Assembly (NCBI RefSeq): GCF_004151105.1 | Contig: NZ_PHRF01000095.1 | Coordinates: forward strand, 1 to 64,000 | Source of the DNA: Streptomyces sp. L-9-10 | GTDB lineage: Bacteria; Actinomycetota; Actinomycetes; Streptomycetales; Streptomycetaceae | Direction: 5' to 3' | DNA: 64,000 bases | Shown: positions 44,762-52,803 of the stretch, piece by piece | Numbering within the stretch: the first letter of the stretch is position 1 | Layout: each line of letters starts with the position of its first letter | The notes under the pieces: generated by a model | The model's database searches: none | The model's input: only the letters and a program-made list of their open reading frames with translations | Told to the model about the DNA's origin: nothing | Translations under genes and position numbers: made by a program

Positions 44762-46846
44762 TCACGGCGCTTCCAGCAACTGGCCGGAGCCGGGAAGCGG
44801 GTGGTGCGGATCGTCGTAGAAGAGCGCGACTCCGTCCGACCAGAACATCTCCGTACGGCCCGCGCGCACTCCCTGTCTCAGTTCCTGGATCTTCCACGGC
44901 AGCTGATCGGCGGTGCCCGCCTCCGCGACGGTGGCCACCGCGCCCCGGTGGAAGTCCGCGCAGACCACGTCGGGACGGTCCATGCCGCGTCGCAGGAGGG
45001 CGACATGGAAGCCGCCGCGCACCACCCGCGCCAGACCGGCGGAGGTCTCCCCGTCGGGCCGGTCGCCGTAGCGGCAGAGCACGGGCACGGTCTCGTACGC
45101 CAGAGAGCGCAGGCTCTCCTCCGTAGGAACGGGTACCCGCAATCCGTCCTCGCAGTCGATGACCTCGGCCTGCATCGCCGCACTCCACGTACGGCTCCAG
45201 CGCGCCCTGCGCTCCCGCGCCTCGTCCTCCGAGAGCGGTGACTCCTGGTCCGAACAGCGCACGACCACCGGACGCGTGACGCCGAGCGGTGGCTCGTCGG
45301 GCGACAGCTGCCAGCCGTCGACCTCAAGGCCGAGCAGCGCCTGTACGACGGCCACCTGGAGCATGGCGGGGCTGTCCGGCTCGTCGCAGCGGCGGAACGC
45401 CTCGGTCAGCGCGGCGGTGAGGCGCGTGCGCAGCGAGTGGCCGGGGGTGCCGCGGCTGTCCTCGGCGACCGGCACCACCTCTCCGCTGTGCCGGGCGACG
45501 CCCACCCGCCAGTCGTAGCTGTCCCGCTCCCAGCCGCGCGGCTCCAGCTCCAGCAGGACGAAGGGGCGCTCCCCTTCCCGTGGCCGCTCGCCGTAGGCCG
45601 GGGCCGCCCGCCGCTGCTCGCGGTCCGTACGGTGGCGTCCGGCGGACCACAGCCGGGTGATCTCGTTGCGGAACTCCCGCGAGAGCTGGCTGTCGGCGAG
45701 CCCCTTCACCCAGTCCCAGAGTTTCTGCTCGGCCGTCGCGGTGGTGTGCGTGACATAGGGGCGCTCGGCGGAGATGACGCTCATGCAGTAGCGCAGGACG
45801 AGTTCGAGCGCGGCCTCCCCGCCGCGGGTCTCGTAGAGCGCCCCGAGCCCGTCCCGCCAGCTGCGCGGCGCGGGATAGCGGTCCACGGAGTGCACATTGG
45901 GCAGCCGGAAGAGCAGATCGAGCAGGCTGTGGGTGGAGACCGGCGGCGGCAGCTCGGCGAGCCTGCCGAGCAGCGTGACGCGCTGCTGCGGGGTCAGCGC
46001 GCGGTCGGCGCCGGTGGCGAGGGAGCTCTGCACGTCGGTCCACGTACGGTCGGTGCCCACCCGGCTGATGTGCCGGTCGGCGTGGTAGCGGTCATGGGCG
46101 TGGAACACCGCCTGGTAGTCGTCGTCCGACTCCGCCCCGGCCATGGTGGCGGGCACCGGCAGCGAACGCAGCCGGTCGATGGCGATGGAGGTCCCGCCCA
46201 TGGCGCCGAGGAGCTGTGACTTCAGCACCCCGACCACTTCGCCGCGGTGCAGATCGACGGCGGGCCCGCCGGAGACCCCCGGCGGCAGCACGTCCCCGCC
46301 GAGCCGCATCTGCTCGTCGGAGTCGGCCCAGCCGCCGACCGTGCCCTGGACGGCGCACTGCCCGCTGAGCCGCTTCAGCCGGCCGCCCACCTCGGTCCAG
46401 CCCGAGTAGAGCACCGGCTCGCCGCCGAAGAACTTCGCGGGACGCTCGCTCACATACACGCAGGCGTGGTCGACGGGCCTGCTGAGCCGGACGAGCGCGA
46501 GATCCGGCGCCGGCCAGCCCGCGCCGGGACCGGCACCGCCGGGGGACGCCTCGGGAAGCGCCGCCACGACGGCCCCCGCGACCGCCGTCTCGCCGCTTCG
46601 GGGACCGGTTTCGAAGACCACGGTCACGTCCCGCCCCTCCCCCTGCAACGCCACATGCGCACATGTGAGAACCCAGCTCGGGGCGATGAAGAAGCCGCTC
46701 CCCAGGAAGCTTCCGCTCGGCCCGTCAGGGTCATACCCGCCCTCCGGGCCATGGATGCGCACGGTGGCGGCCATGACGAGGTCGCGGAGGGCGAGTCCGC
46801 TGTCCCCGAAGGCCCCGGGCACGCCCCGGCCGAGCCCGTCGATCAT
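44762..46846 (-). CDS. Cytosolic trypsin-like protease / VMAP protein
   Basis: A 694-residue protein. The trypsin-like domain (residues 20-230) has a full triad: His64 (VLTCAHV), Asp115 (PDLALVRL) and Ser192 (PPGVSGGPAV). No signal peptide is present, so it acts in the cytosol. Residues about 300-395 (HSLLDLLFRLPNVHSVDRYP and following helices) resemble a death-like effector-associated domain. Residues 400-694 (VLLELEPRGWERDSYDWRVGV, then LLGLEVDGWQLSPDEPPLG) match the VMAP C-terminal domain of vWA-MoxR ternary systems. It is probably the effector released by the switch. ATGA overlap with the TCOD1 gene shows translational coupling. Confidence 0.87.
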   Translation of the reverse strand: MIDGLGRGVPGAFGDSGLALRDLVMAATVRIHGPEGGYDPDGPSGSFLGSGFFIAPSWVLTCAHVALQGEGRDVTVVFETGPRSGETAVAGAVVAALPEASPGGAGPGAGWPAPDLALVRLSRPVDHACVYVSERPAKFFGGEPVLYSGWTEVGGRLKRLSGQCAVQGTVGGWADSDEQMRLGGDVLPPGVSGGPAVDLHRGEVVGVLKSQLLGAMGGTSIAIDRLRSLPVPATMAGAESDDDYQAVFHAHDRYHADRHISRVGTDRTWTDVQSSLATGADRALTPQQRVTLLGRLAELPPPVSTHSLLDLLFRLPNVHSVDRYPAPRSWRDGLGALYETRGGEAALELVLRYCMSVISAERPYVTHTTATAEQKLWDWVKGLADSQLSREFRNEITRLWSAGRHRTDREQRRAAPAYGERPREGERPFVLLELEPRGWERDSYDWRVGVARHSGEVVPVAEDSRGTPGHSLRTRLTAALTEAFRRCDEPDSPAMLQVAVVQALLGLEVDGWQLSPDEPPLGVTRPVVVRCSDQESPLSEDEARERRARWSRTWSAAMQAEVIDCEDGLRVPVPTEESLRSLAYETVPVLCRYGDRPDGETSAGLARVVRGGFHVALLRRGMDRPDVVCADFHRGAVATVAEAGTADQLPWKIQELRQGVRAGRTEMFWSDGVALFYDDPHHPLPGSGQLLEAP

Positions 46847-47406
46847 GCTCCGCTCCCGGCCGGGGGCGTGGGCCCGTCGGGATGCGCCGGTGCGCCGGGT
46901 TGTGCGCCGGGCGTGCCACCGGCGGTCGGCGCGACGGGCGGGACGGACGGCGGGACAGCGGGCGGGACGGCCGGCGGCGCCGACGGTGGCGCGGCGGGCG
47001 GTGGTGGTGGCGCGGTCTGGGACGGCACCAGCGGCCGTGGCCCGGCGAGATCGGCGGGCGGACCGCCGTCGTTCCACGTCAGGGTGACTTTGATGCCCCC
47101 CTTGGCCTCACCGTCCGCGAGCAGTCCGACGATCTTGCCGGACTTGGCGGTGAGTTCGATGCCGAACTCAACACTCACCTCGTCGGGACGCACCGCGCGT
47201 AGAGGCCCGGCAAGAGACCGCGCGACGCTGGTCACGACGGATTGCAGGCTCTCGACCCGGGCCTGCACCTGGTCGGCGAACCCGGTGTCCGCGTAGGTCA
47301 GGCCCCCGGAAGGGCGGCGCAGTTCCGCGGCCCCCGAGATCCGGGCCCATACGGGCGTGCCGTCCGGCATTTCGATACGCGTGACATTGGCCTCGTCATC
47401 ACCCAT
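46843..47406 (-). CDS. Trypsin-co-occurring domain (TCOD1/CU044_2847 family) protein
   Basis: A 187-residue protein from ATG MGDDEANVTRIEM. The first 110 residues form the TCOD1 unit (RIEMPDGTPVWARI, then VESLQSVVTSVARSLAGPLR, PDEVSVEFGIELTAKSGKI and GGIKVTLTW). The rest is a Pro/Ala/Gly tail. These domains occur next to or fused with trypsin-like proteases in NTP-dependent conflict systems and may regulate or recruit the protease. It is the first gene of the leftward block, divergent from the small gene at 47570. Confidence 0.88.
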   Translation of the reverse strand: MGDDEANVTRIEMPDGTPVWARISGAAELRRPSGGLTYADTGFADQVQARVESLQSVVTSVARSLAGPLRAVRPDEVSVEFGIELTAKSGKIVGLLADGEAKGGIKVTLTWNDGGPPADLAGPRPLVPSQTAPPPPPAAPPSAPPAVPPAVPPSVPPVAPTAGGTPGAQPGAPAHPDGPTPPAGSGA

Positions 47407-47569
47407 GACTTCCCCCGTTTCCCCCAATTCCCCGCAGATTAACGGCAGTAGAGGGCCGGCGCGAGGGTCATGGGAAAGGACGGCGGCACGCACCCGAACG
47501 GTTCTCCGCGGCGGCGGGGACCTCGTTCCCGGTCCTCACACCCCGCTCACCAGGCATTAGGCTGATTCC
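47407..47569. promoter_or_regulatory. Probable promoter region of the conflict/FxSxx block
   Basis: 163 bases between divergent genes. This is the only sizeable gap upstream of the first gene of the block, so the main promoter should lie here. I could not assign -10/-35 boxes or a palindromic operator. Confidence 0.4.
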
Positions 47570-47758
47570 ATGTACTTCACCGACCGTGGGATCGAGGAAC
47601 TGGAGAAACGGCGCGGCGAGGAGGAGGTCACTTTCGAGTGGCTGGCCGAACAGCTGCGTACGTTCGTCGACCTCAATCCCGATTTCGAGGTCCCGGTAGA
47701 ACGTCTCGCGACGTGGCTGGCGCGGCTGGACGACGAAGACGACGACTACGACGAATAG
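47570..47758 (+). CDS. Small acidic conserved protein (DUF6104-like)
   Basis: A 62-residue protein (MYFTDRGIEELEKRRGEEEVTF start) with an acidic DDEDDDYDE tail. It resembles a short protein conserved throughout Streptomyces (DUF6104 type). No motif suggests a function. It is monocistronic. Confidence 0.82.
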   Translation: MYFTDRGIEELEKRRGEEEVTFEWLAEQLRTFVDLNPDFEVPVERLATWLARLDDEDDDYDE

Positions 47759-47778
47759 TCGCTCATCCGATCCGCAGT

Positions 47779-47820
47779 CCCGTCGGCCGTCCCGTCGGCC
47801 GTCCCGTCGGCCGTCCCGTC
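47779..47820. repeat. 12-bp tandem repeat beside a stop codon
   Basis: Three perfect CCCGTCGGCCGT units plus half a fourth lie between two convergent genes. The array ends 2 bases before the stop codon of the leftward gene (47823-47825). Confidence 0.9.
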
Positions 47821-47822
47821 GC

Positions 47823-48629
47823 TCATTCCTGGGCGCGGAACCGGTCGTACGCGAGTCCCAGCACGCCGTGCGTGACGAGCAGCGTGCCCGCGAAGGCCCA
47901 CCCGGCGCTCCGGCGGCGGGCCGCCCAGAGGACCAGCGGTACGCCCGTCGCGAGTTGGGCGGCGGCGAGCAGCCGGGCCTTGGGACCGCGGAGCCAGGGG
48001 CCCAGCGGCCCGTCCTCCACCACGTCCAGCTCGGCCCGTACGGTGTCGCGCCAGCCGGCCCATTCGAGAGGCTCGGCGTCCGGCTGGATCCGTGCGACCT
48101 CGCGCAGCCGGTCGGCCGGTTCGCCCGGGGTGAGACCCGCCGGAAGCATGAGGCCGGTACGGGTGAGGAACGCGGCCAGCACGCGCAGCCTGGCCCGGGA
48201 GTCCGCCTCCGGGTCCTGACGGGTCAGCGGCTCCAGCGCCTGGAGATCCAGGACGGGATCGAGGCCGAGGCGGGCCGCGAACGTACGCATCGCCTCGTCC
48301 TCCCCGGCGGGCGTGCCGTCCGCGAGCCAGACATAGCCGACGGTGCGCCGGAAGCCGGCCGCCAGGGTGTAACCGGCCCGGTCCGCGTCCCACCACAGCG
48401 CGAGAACCGGCCAGTTGGAGCCGACGGCGAGCGCGGTGGCCCAGCTCACGACCACCCGGTCGACCGGATCGCCGCCGTGCAGCCAGGGCTTGCCCTCGGG
48501 CACCAGCACGGTCCAGCCCTCGCCCGCCGGGGCGAGCAGCAGCCGTTCGCGGAGCAGATGGGCGGCGGGCCGTACCGCCGCCGGCTCGGCCCGGCAGAGC
48601 AGGAGAGCCCCCACGGAAGTCGCGTTCAT
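47823..48629 (-). CDS. Conserved hypothetical protein with C-terminal membrane segments
   Basis: A 268-residue protein. The N-terminal half (VGALLLCRAEPAAVRPAAHLL, then WTVLVPEGKPWL and WATALAVGSNWPVLALWWDADRAGY) looks like a globular domain. The C-terminal part has two hydrophobic stretches (LLAAAQLATGVPLVLWAA and AGWAFAGTLLVTHGVLGLAY). I recognise it only as a conserved actinobacterial type without an assigned role. Confidence 0.8.
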   Translation of the reverse strand: MNATSVGALLLCRAEPAAVRPAAHLLRERLLLAPAGEGWTVLVPEGKPWLHGGDPVDRVVVSWATALAVGSNWPVLALWWDADRAGYTLAAGFRRTVGYVWLADGTPAGEDEAMRTFAARLGLDPVLDLQALEPLTRQDPEADSRARLRVLAAFLTRTGLMLPAGLTPGEPADRLREVARIQPDAEPLEWAGWRDTVRAELDVVEDGPLGPWLRGPKARLLAAAQLATGVPLVLWAARRRSAGWAFAGTLLVTHGVLGLAYDRFRAQE

Positions 48630-48734
48630 AGCTTTACGCTAGGGCACTTTGCCGGGATATGGGCGTTGTGACCGCCGGGCGGCTGTCCTCGCGCCTCACG
48701 GGTTCGGCCACCCGGCCTTGACTTCCGATAACCG

Positions 48735-48772
48735 CGATATATCGTGTTCACCAAGAGACGCGATATGTTGCG
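48735..48772. promoter_or_regulatory. Palindromic operator candidate for the DUF4097-padR operon
   Basis: CGATATATCG is a perfect 10-bp palindrome (48735-48744). A related half, CGCGATATGTTGCG, lies at 48759-48772, with the two CGATAT cores 26 bases apart. Such AT-rich palindromes are typical PadR targets, and padR is the second gene of this operon. Confidence 0.6.
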
Positions 48773-48800
48773 TTACGCCGGGCCTCAGGAGGTCAGCACC

Positions 48801-49703
48801 ATGGCAGAGTCGACGTGGGAAGTCGCCGAGCCGAGAAAGCTCACCTTTGACGACCCGGTGACCTCGCTCAATGTGCGGGTGGTCAACGGGACCGTGAACG
48901 TCGTCGGCACGGACGAGTCCGTCCTGAACGAACAGGGCGGCGCCCATCTGGAGATCTCCCAGGTCGAGGGCCCGCCGCTGATCGTGACCAGAGACGGTTC
49001 CACGCTCACGATCGCCTACGAGGACCTGCCCTGGAAGGGCTTCCTCAACTGGCTGGACCGCAAGGGCAGGCACCGCAGCGCGGTCGTCTCCGTCGCGGTA
49101 CCCGCGGGGACGGAGGTCGAGGTCGGGGTGGTCGGCGCGGGGGCCGTGGTCTCGGGGGTACGGGGGCGTACGGACGTCCGGGGCGTCAGCGGCGACACCA
49201 CGCTCGTGGGGCTGTCCGGCGCGGTGCGCGCCGACACGGTCTCCGGCAACGTGGAGGCCCAGGCGGTCACCGGCGAGCTGCGCTTCCACTCCGTCTCGGG
49301 CGATCTGACGGTCGTCGAGGGCGCGGGATCGTCCGTACGGGCCGACTCGGTCAGCGGCGACATGGTCGTGGACGTCGACCCGACGGGCGAGCCCACCGAC
49401 ATCAAGCTGACGACGGTCTCGGGCGGGATCGCGATCCGGCTGCCGCACCCCACGGACGCGCGGGTCGAGGTGAACACGGCGAGCGGCGCCGTCTCCAACG
49501 CGTTCGAGGATCTGCGGGTCAGCGGCCAGTGGGGCGCGCACAAGATCACCGGCACACTGGGGGCGGGCACCGGCACGCTCAAGGCGACCACGGTGTCCGG
49601 CTCGATCGCGCTGCTGAGAAGGCCACCGGCGGAGGACGGCCCGTACGACTCCCCCTCCCCGTCCCGGGCCGGCACCGCGCCGTCCGACACGAAGGAGCTC
49701 TGA
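48801..49703 (+). CDS. DUF4097-family beta-strand repeat protein
   Basis: A 300-residue protein from ATG MAESTWEVAE, chosen for the AGGAGG nine bases upstream. Regular beta-repeats (VRGVSGDTTLVGLSG, ADTVSGNVEAQAVTGELRFHSVSGDL, ADSVSGDMVVDV, LTTVSGGIAI) mark a DUF4097 right-handed helix or sandwich. No signal peptide or membrane segment was found. In actinobacteria it is regularly coupled to a PadR regulator, as here (stop and start 2 bases apart), and may be an envelope-stress-related scaffold; the function is unknown. Confidence 0.9.
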   Translation: MAESTWEVAEPRKLTFDDPVTSLNVRVVNGTVNVVGTDESVLNEQGGAHLEISQVEGPPLIVTRDGSTLTIAYEDLPWKGFLNWLDRKGRHRSAVVSVAVPAGTEVEVGVVGAGAVVSGVRGRTDVRGVSGDTTLVGLSGAVRADTVSGNVEAQAVTGELRFHSVSGDLTVVEGAGSSVRADSVSGDMVVDVDPTGEPTDIKLTTVSGGIAIRLPHPTDARVEVNTASGAVSNAFEDLRVSGQWGAHKITGTLGAGTGTLKATTVSGSIALLRRPPAEDGPYDSPSPSRAGTAPSDTKEL

Positions 49704-49705
49704 CC

Positions 49706-50626
49706 ATGCCTCCGGTCTTCGCCCACGGCCGACTCCGCCTCTATCTGCTCAAGCTCCTCGACGAGGCGCCGCGCCACGGCTACGAGGTGATCCGCCTCCT
49801 GGAGGAACGCTTCCAGGGCCTGTACGCACCGTCCGCCGGCACGGTCTACCCCCGGCTGGCCAAGCTGGAGGCCGAGGGCCTCGTCACACACGCCACCGAA
49901 GGCGGCCGCAAGGTCTACTCGATCACCGACGCGGGCCGCGCCGAACTGGCGGGCCGCGGGGGCGAGCTGGCCGACCTGGAGCTGGAGATCCGCGAGTCCG
50001 TGGCCGAGCTGGCGGCGGAGATCCGCGACGACGTACGGGGCGCGGCGGGCCAGCTGCGCAGCGAGATGCGCGCGGCGGCCTCCGAGACCCGCAAGGGCGG
50101 CACGCGGACGGACTGGGAGTCGGCCTTCGGGGACAACGACTCCTGGCGCGCGGCCAAGGAGGAACTCAAGCGCGCGAAGCAGGAGTGGAAGGAGCAGGCC
50201 CGCCGCGCGAAGGACGAGTCCCGCCGGGCCCGCGAGGACGCGCAGCAGACCCGCGAGACGGTGGAGCGCATCGCGAAGCAGGTCCAGGACCAGGTCCAGG
50301 ACCACTTCGTGCGGGGCGACTGGCCGAGCGCCGTACGCGAGGGCATGTCGGAACTGGCCGACCAGCTGAGCGGCCTGGCCGGCACGGCCTGGTCCACCCG
50401 CAAACCGCCGCCCGCCGAGCAGGCGGAGCCCGACCCGGGCTGGGCTGCGGACATCCCGCGGACGGGGGACCCGGCACGCGACCTGGACCGGCTGCTGGAC
50501 CGCTTCCGCGACGACATCCGCGACGCGGCGCGGGACAACGGGGTGACGGAGGCGCAACTGACGGAGGCGAGCGGGCACTTGTCGGCGGCGGCTACGCGTA
50601 TCGACGGGGTGTTGCGCAAGGGGTGA
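49706..50626 (+). CDS. PadR-family transcriptional regulator with long coiled coil
   Basis: A 306-residue protein. The N-terminal PadR winged helix spans residues 8-85 (LLKLLDEAPRHGYEVIRLLEERF, GTVYPRLAKLEAEGLV, GRKVYSITDAGRAEL). A charged coiled coil follows (about 95-200: RESVAELAAEIRDDVRGAAGQL and EEHLKRAKQEWKEQ-type helices). The C-terminal helical end is longer than the usual 100-200 residue PadR proteins. It is probably an autoregulator acting on the palindromes upstream of DUF4097. Confidence 0.92.
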   Translation: MPPVFAHGRLRLYLLKLLDEAPRHGYEVIRLLEERFQGLYAPSAGTVYPRLAKLEAEGLVTHATEGGRKVYSITDAGRAELAGRGGELADLELEIRESVAELAAEIRDDVRGAAGQLRSEMRAAASETRKGGTRTDWESAFGDNDSWRAAKEELKRAKQEWKEQARRAKDESRRAREDAQQTRETVERIAKQVQDQVQDHFVRGDWPSAVREGMSELADQLSGLAGTAWSTRKPPPAEQAEPDPGWAADIPRTGDPARDLDRLLDRFRDDIRDAARDNGVTEAQLTEASGHLSAAATRIDGVLRKG

Positions 50627-50957
50627 CGCGGGGCGGGGGCCGGGGTGCGGTCGTCTCTGGCGGGGGTCGGTTTTCGGGTGCGGGTTGTGGTCCGGGGTGT
50701 GGTCGTCTTTGGCTGAGGCCGGTGGTCGTGTGCGGGTTGTCGCCGGGTGGCGCTCCGGGCTCATGTCCGGGACTGCATGATTTACGGCACGACTCCGGCC
50801 AGACGATGGTTCGGGCGTCCGCGCGCCACACATCACGCTCTACGTCCCGGACACGACCCCTGCGCGCCCCCCTTCACCCCGCGCCACCGACCAGGTCCCG
50901 CCCGGTCGACGCCGCACCAGGCGCTCCGAGCACACGAAGATCGGCCGGACCGAACAC
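50627..50957. other. Intergenic region carrying one copy of an 89-bp dispersed repeat
   Basis: 331 bases with no gene between the convergent padR and Clp-N genes. It contains two tandem GTGCGGTCGTCT-type units. Bases 50664-50752 match, in inverted orientation and at about 85-90% by eye, bases 55231-55319. Confidence 0.75.
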
Positions 50958-51518
50958 CTAGCTCGCCTTCGACAGGCCGCCGAACATCGCGCGTTCCACC
51001 GCCGCGTACGTCGCTCCGTGGTCCGCCAGGACCTCCGACACCACCCCCGGCCGTGCCGTCAGCGCGAGCAGGAGGTGTTCGTCGCCGATGTGGCGGTCGC
51101 CGCGGCCCAGTGCGATCCGGAGCGACTTCTCCAGCGTGGCCTTCGCCGCCGGGGTGAATCCCCGGTGCCCCGACCACCACCGCCTCGGCTTCCTGCCGAC
51201 CCGCATCGCGCCCTCGCCGTGGGCCTCCTCGACCTTCGAGACGATCTCCCCCACGTCGATCCCGATCCCGGCCAGCGCGTCCGTGTCCGCCTGTGTCAGC
51301 CCGCCCCGCCTGCGCGCCTGGGCGAACGCGTCCTCCAGGGAGTCGCGCCGGTCGGTGATACCGAGCGCGGTCAGCGCGAAGGACGCGCGGGTGCCCTGCT
51401 GGTCGAGCAGCGCCAGCAGGAGGTGTTCATCGGTGACTGTGTCCGCTCCCGTGCGCTCGGAGTGTCCGACGGCCCCGGTGACCACACCGCGGGCGCCCTC
51501 GGTGAACCGTTCGAACAT
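50958..51518 (-). CDS. Clp N-terminal domain protein (ClpC-adaptor-like)
   Basis: A 186-residue protein consisting of two Clp-N repeats (TVTDEHLLLALLDQQGTRASFAL and HIGDEHLLLALTARPGVVSEVL) with no ATPase domain. Such proteins may bind ClpC or its adaptors and modulate proteolysis. Its ATG overlaps the stop of the preceding HTH gene (TGATG), so the two are translationally coupled. ATG 51518 gives the conserved MFERFTEGARGVV start. Confidence 0.9.
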   Translation of the reverse strand: MFERFTEGARGVVTGAVGHSERTGADTVTDEHLLLALLDQQGTRASFALTALGITDRRDSLEDAFAQARRRGGLTQADTDALAGIGIDVGEIVSKVEEAHGEGAMRVGRKPRRWWSGHRGFTPAAKATLEKSLRIALGRGDRHIGDEHLLLALTARPGVVSEVLADHGATYAAVERAMFGGLSKAS

Positions 51519-51727
51519 CACTGCCTCCCATGCTTCTTGTGCGCGGCCTGCCGGCTGACGCCCAGCTCGTCCGCGATCTCCTGCCACGACCAGCCCTGGT
51601 TGCGGGCGCTGCGCACCTGTACTGCTTCGAGCTGCTCCAGCAGCCGCCGCAGCGCGGCGACCGCCCTCAGCCCGACCCGGGGGTCGCGGTCACCCGCCCG
51701 CTCGGCGAGATCCGTTGCTTCGGTCAT
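51518..51727 (-). CDS. Small helix-turn-helix regulator
   Basis: A 69-residue protein from ATG MTEATDLAERAG. It is almost entirely an HTH unit: ALRRLLEQLEAVQVRSARNQ leads into GWSWQEIADELGVSRQAAHK. It belongs to small HTH proteins paired with Clp-N proteins in actinobacteria. Twin GTCAAC/GTTGAC palindromes lie directly upstream of its start, consistent with autoregulation. The predicted transcription start nearly coincides with the ATG. Confidence 0.88.
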   Translation of the reverse strand: MTEATDLAERAGDRDPRVGLRAVAALRRLLEQLEAVQVRSARNQGWSWQEIADELGVSRQAAHKKHGRQ

Positions 51728-51730
51728 GAC

Positions 51731-51774
51731 GTCAACGTACGTTGACATGGAGGCGTTGTCAACACACGTTGACA
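51731..51774 (-). promoter_or_regulatory. Twin palindromic operators overlapping a leaderless promoter
   Basis: GTCAACGTACGTTGAC (51731-51746) is a perfect 16-bp palindrome. GTCAAC-ACAC-GTTGAC (51758-51773) is its near copy 27 bases away. On the minus strand TTGACA (51762-51757) and TACGTT (51739-51734) are separated by exactly 17 bases. The ATG follows TACGTT after 6 bases, so the mRNA is predicted to be leaderless. Confidence 0.8.
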
Positions 51775-51776
51775 CC

Positions 51777-52730
51777 TCAGGGGGTCAGTACGACCTTGCC
51801 GAACAGATCGCCCGCCGCCATCCGCTCGAAGCCCTCCCGCGCCCGCTCCAGCGGCAGCACCTCGTCGATCACCGGCCGTACGCCCTTCACCGCGCAGAAG
51901 GCGAGCAGGTCCTCCAGCTCGTCCCTCGACCCCATCGTCGAGCCGACGACCCTCAGCTCCAGGAAGAAGATCCGGGTCAGCTCGGCGTGCGCCGGACGGT
52001 CACCGCTCGTGGCGCCCGAGATCACCAGCGTGCCACCGCGCCGGAGGCACTTGATGGAGTGTGACCACGTCGCGGCGCCGACCGTCTCGATGACGGCGTC
52101 CACCCGGTGCGGCAGCCGCGCGCCCGGCTCGTACGCCTCCAGCGCGCCCAGTTCGACCGCGCGCGCCCGCTTGGCCTCGTCGCGGCTGGTCGCGTACACC
52201 CGTAGCCCCGCGGCGCTGCCGAGGACGATGGCCGCCGTGGCGACCCCGCCGCCGGCGCCCTGGACGAGGACCGAATCCCCGGGCCGGACACCGGCGTTGG
52301 TGAACAGCATCCGGTACGCGGTCAGCCAGGCGGTCGGCAGACAGGCGGCCTGTTCGAAGGTGAGCTGCGGCGGCTTGGGCAGGACGTTCCCGGCGGGCAC
52401 GGTGACCTGCTCGGCGAACGTGCCCTGGTAGTGCTCGGTGAGGATCGAACGGGGCTCCGCGCCGTGGTCACCTCCGCCGATCACCGAATGCACGACGACC
52501 TCGTTGCCGTCCGGGTCGAGACCGGCGGCGTCACAGCCGAGGATCATCGGCAGCCTGCCCTCGGGCAGGCCGACCCCGCGCAGCGACCACAGATCGTGGT
52601 GGTTGAGCGAGGCGGCCTTCACCGTGACGGTGGTCCAGCCGGGGCGCACCTCGGGCGCGGGGCGTTCGCCCAGCTCAAGGCCGTTGAGGGGGTGGTCGCG
52701 GTCAATACGGGCTGCGTAGGCGGCGAACAT
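51777..52730 (-). CDS. Zinc-type MDR alcohol dehydrogenase / quinone oxidoreductase-like
   Basis: A 317-residue medium-chain dehydrogenase/reductase. The GroES-like N-terminus (VKAASLNHHDLWSLRGVGLP, then ILGCDAAGL) is followed by a Rossmann NADPH domain with VLVQGAGGGVATAAIVLGSAAG. It lacks the usual GHE motif and structural-zinc Cys cluster, so it is more like quinone or acyl-type oxidoreductases. Substrate unknown. It ends 49 bases upstream of the HTH start codon, leaving just room for that promoter. Confidence 0.9.
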   Translation of the reverse strand: MFAAYAARIDRDHPLNGLELGERPAPEVRPGWTTVTVKAASLNHHDLWSLRGVGLPEGRLPMILGCDAAGLDPDGNEVVVHSVIGGGDHGAEPRSILTEHYQGTFAEQVTVPAGNVLPKPPQLTFEQAACLPTAWLTAYRMLFTNAGVRPGDSVLVQGAGGGVATAAIVLGSAAGLRVYATSRDEAKRARAVELGALEAYEPGARLPHRVDAVIETVGAATWSHSIKCLRRGGTLVISGATSGDRPAHAELTRIFFLELRVVGSTMGSRDELEDLLAFCAVKGVRPVIDEVLPLERAREGFERMAAGDLFGKVVLTP

Positions 52731-52803
52731 GACCTTGACGATAGAGCGGACGCGGGACGCGGAGGAACCGTACGCGCGTGTGACACGCGTCCCGCGCCCC
52801 GGA

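Noticed and set aside
33745..47406. Separate FxsC-type TIR protein in the FxSxx locus
   Set aside because: Searched for, but the only TIR-like segment is the N-terminal domain of FxsT; no stand-alone fxsC gene is visible here.
47779..47820. CRISPR-like array
   Set aside because: The 12-bp units are directly adjacent with no spacers and there are no cas genes; a simple tandem repeat.
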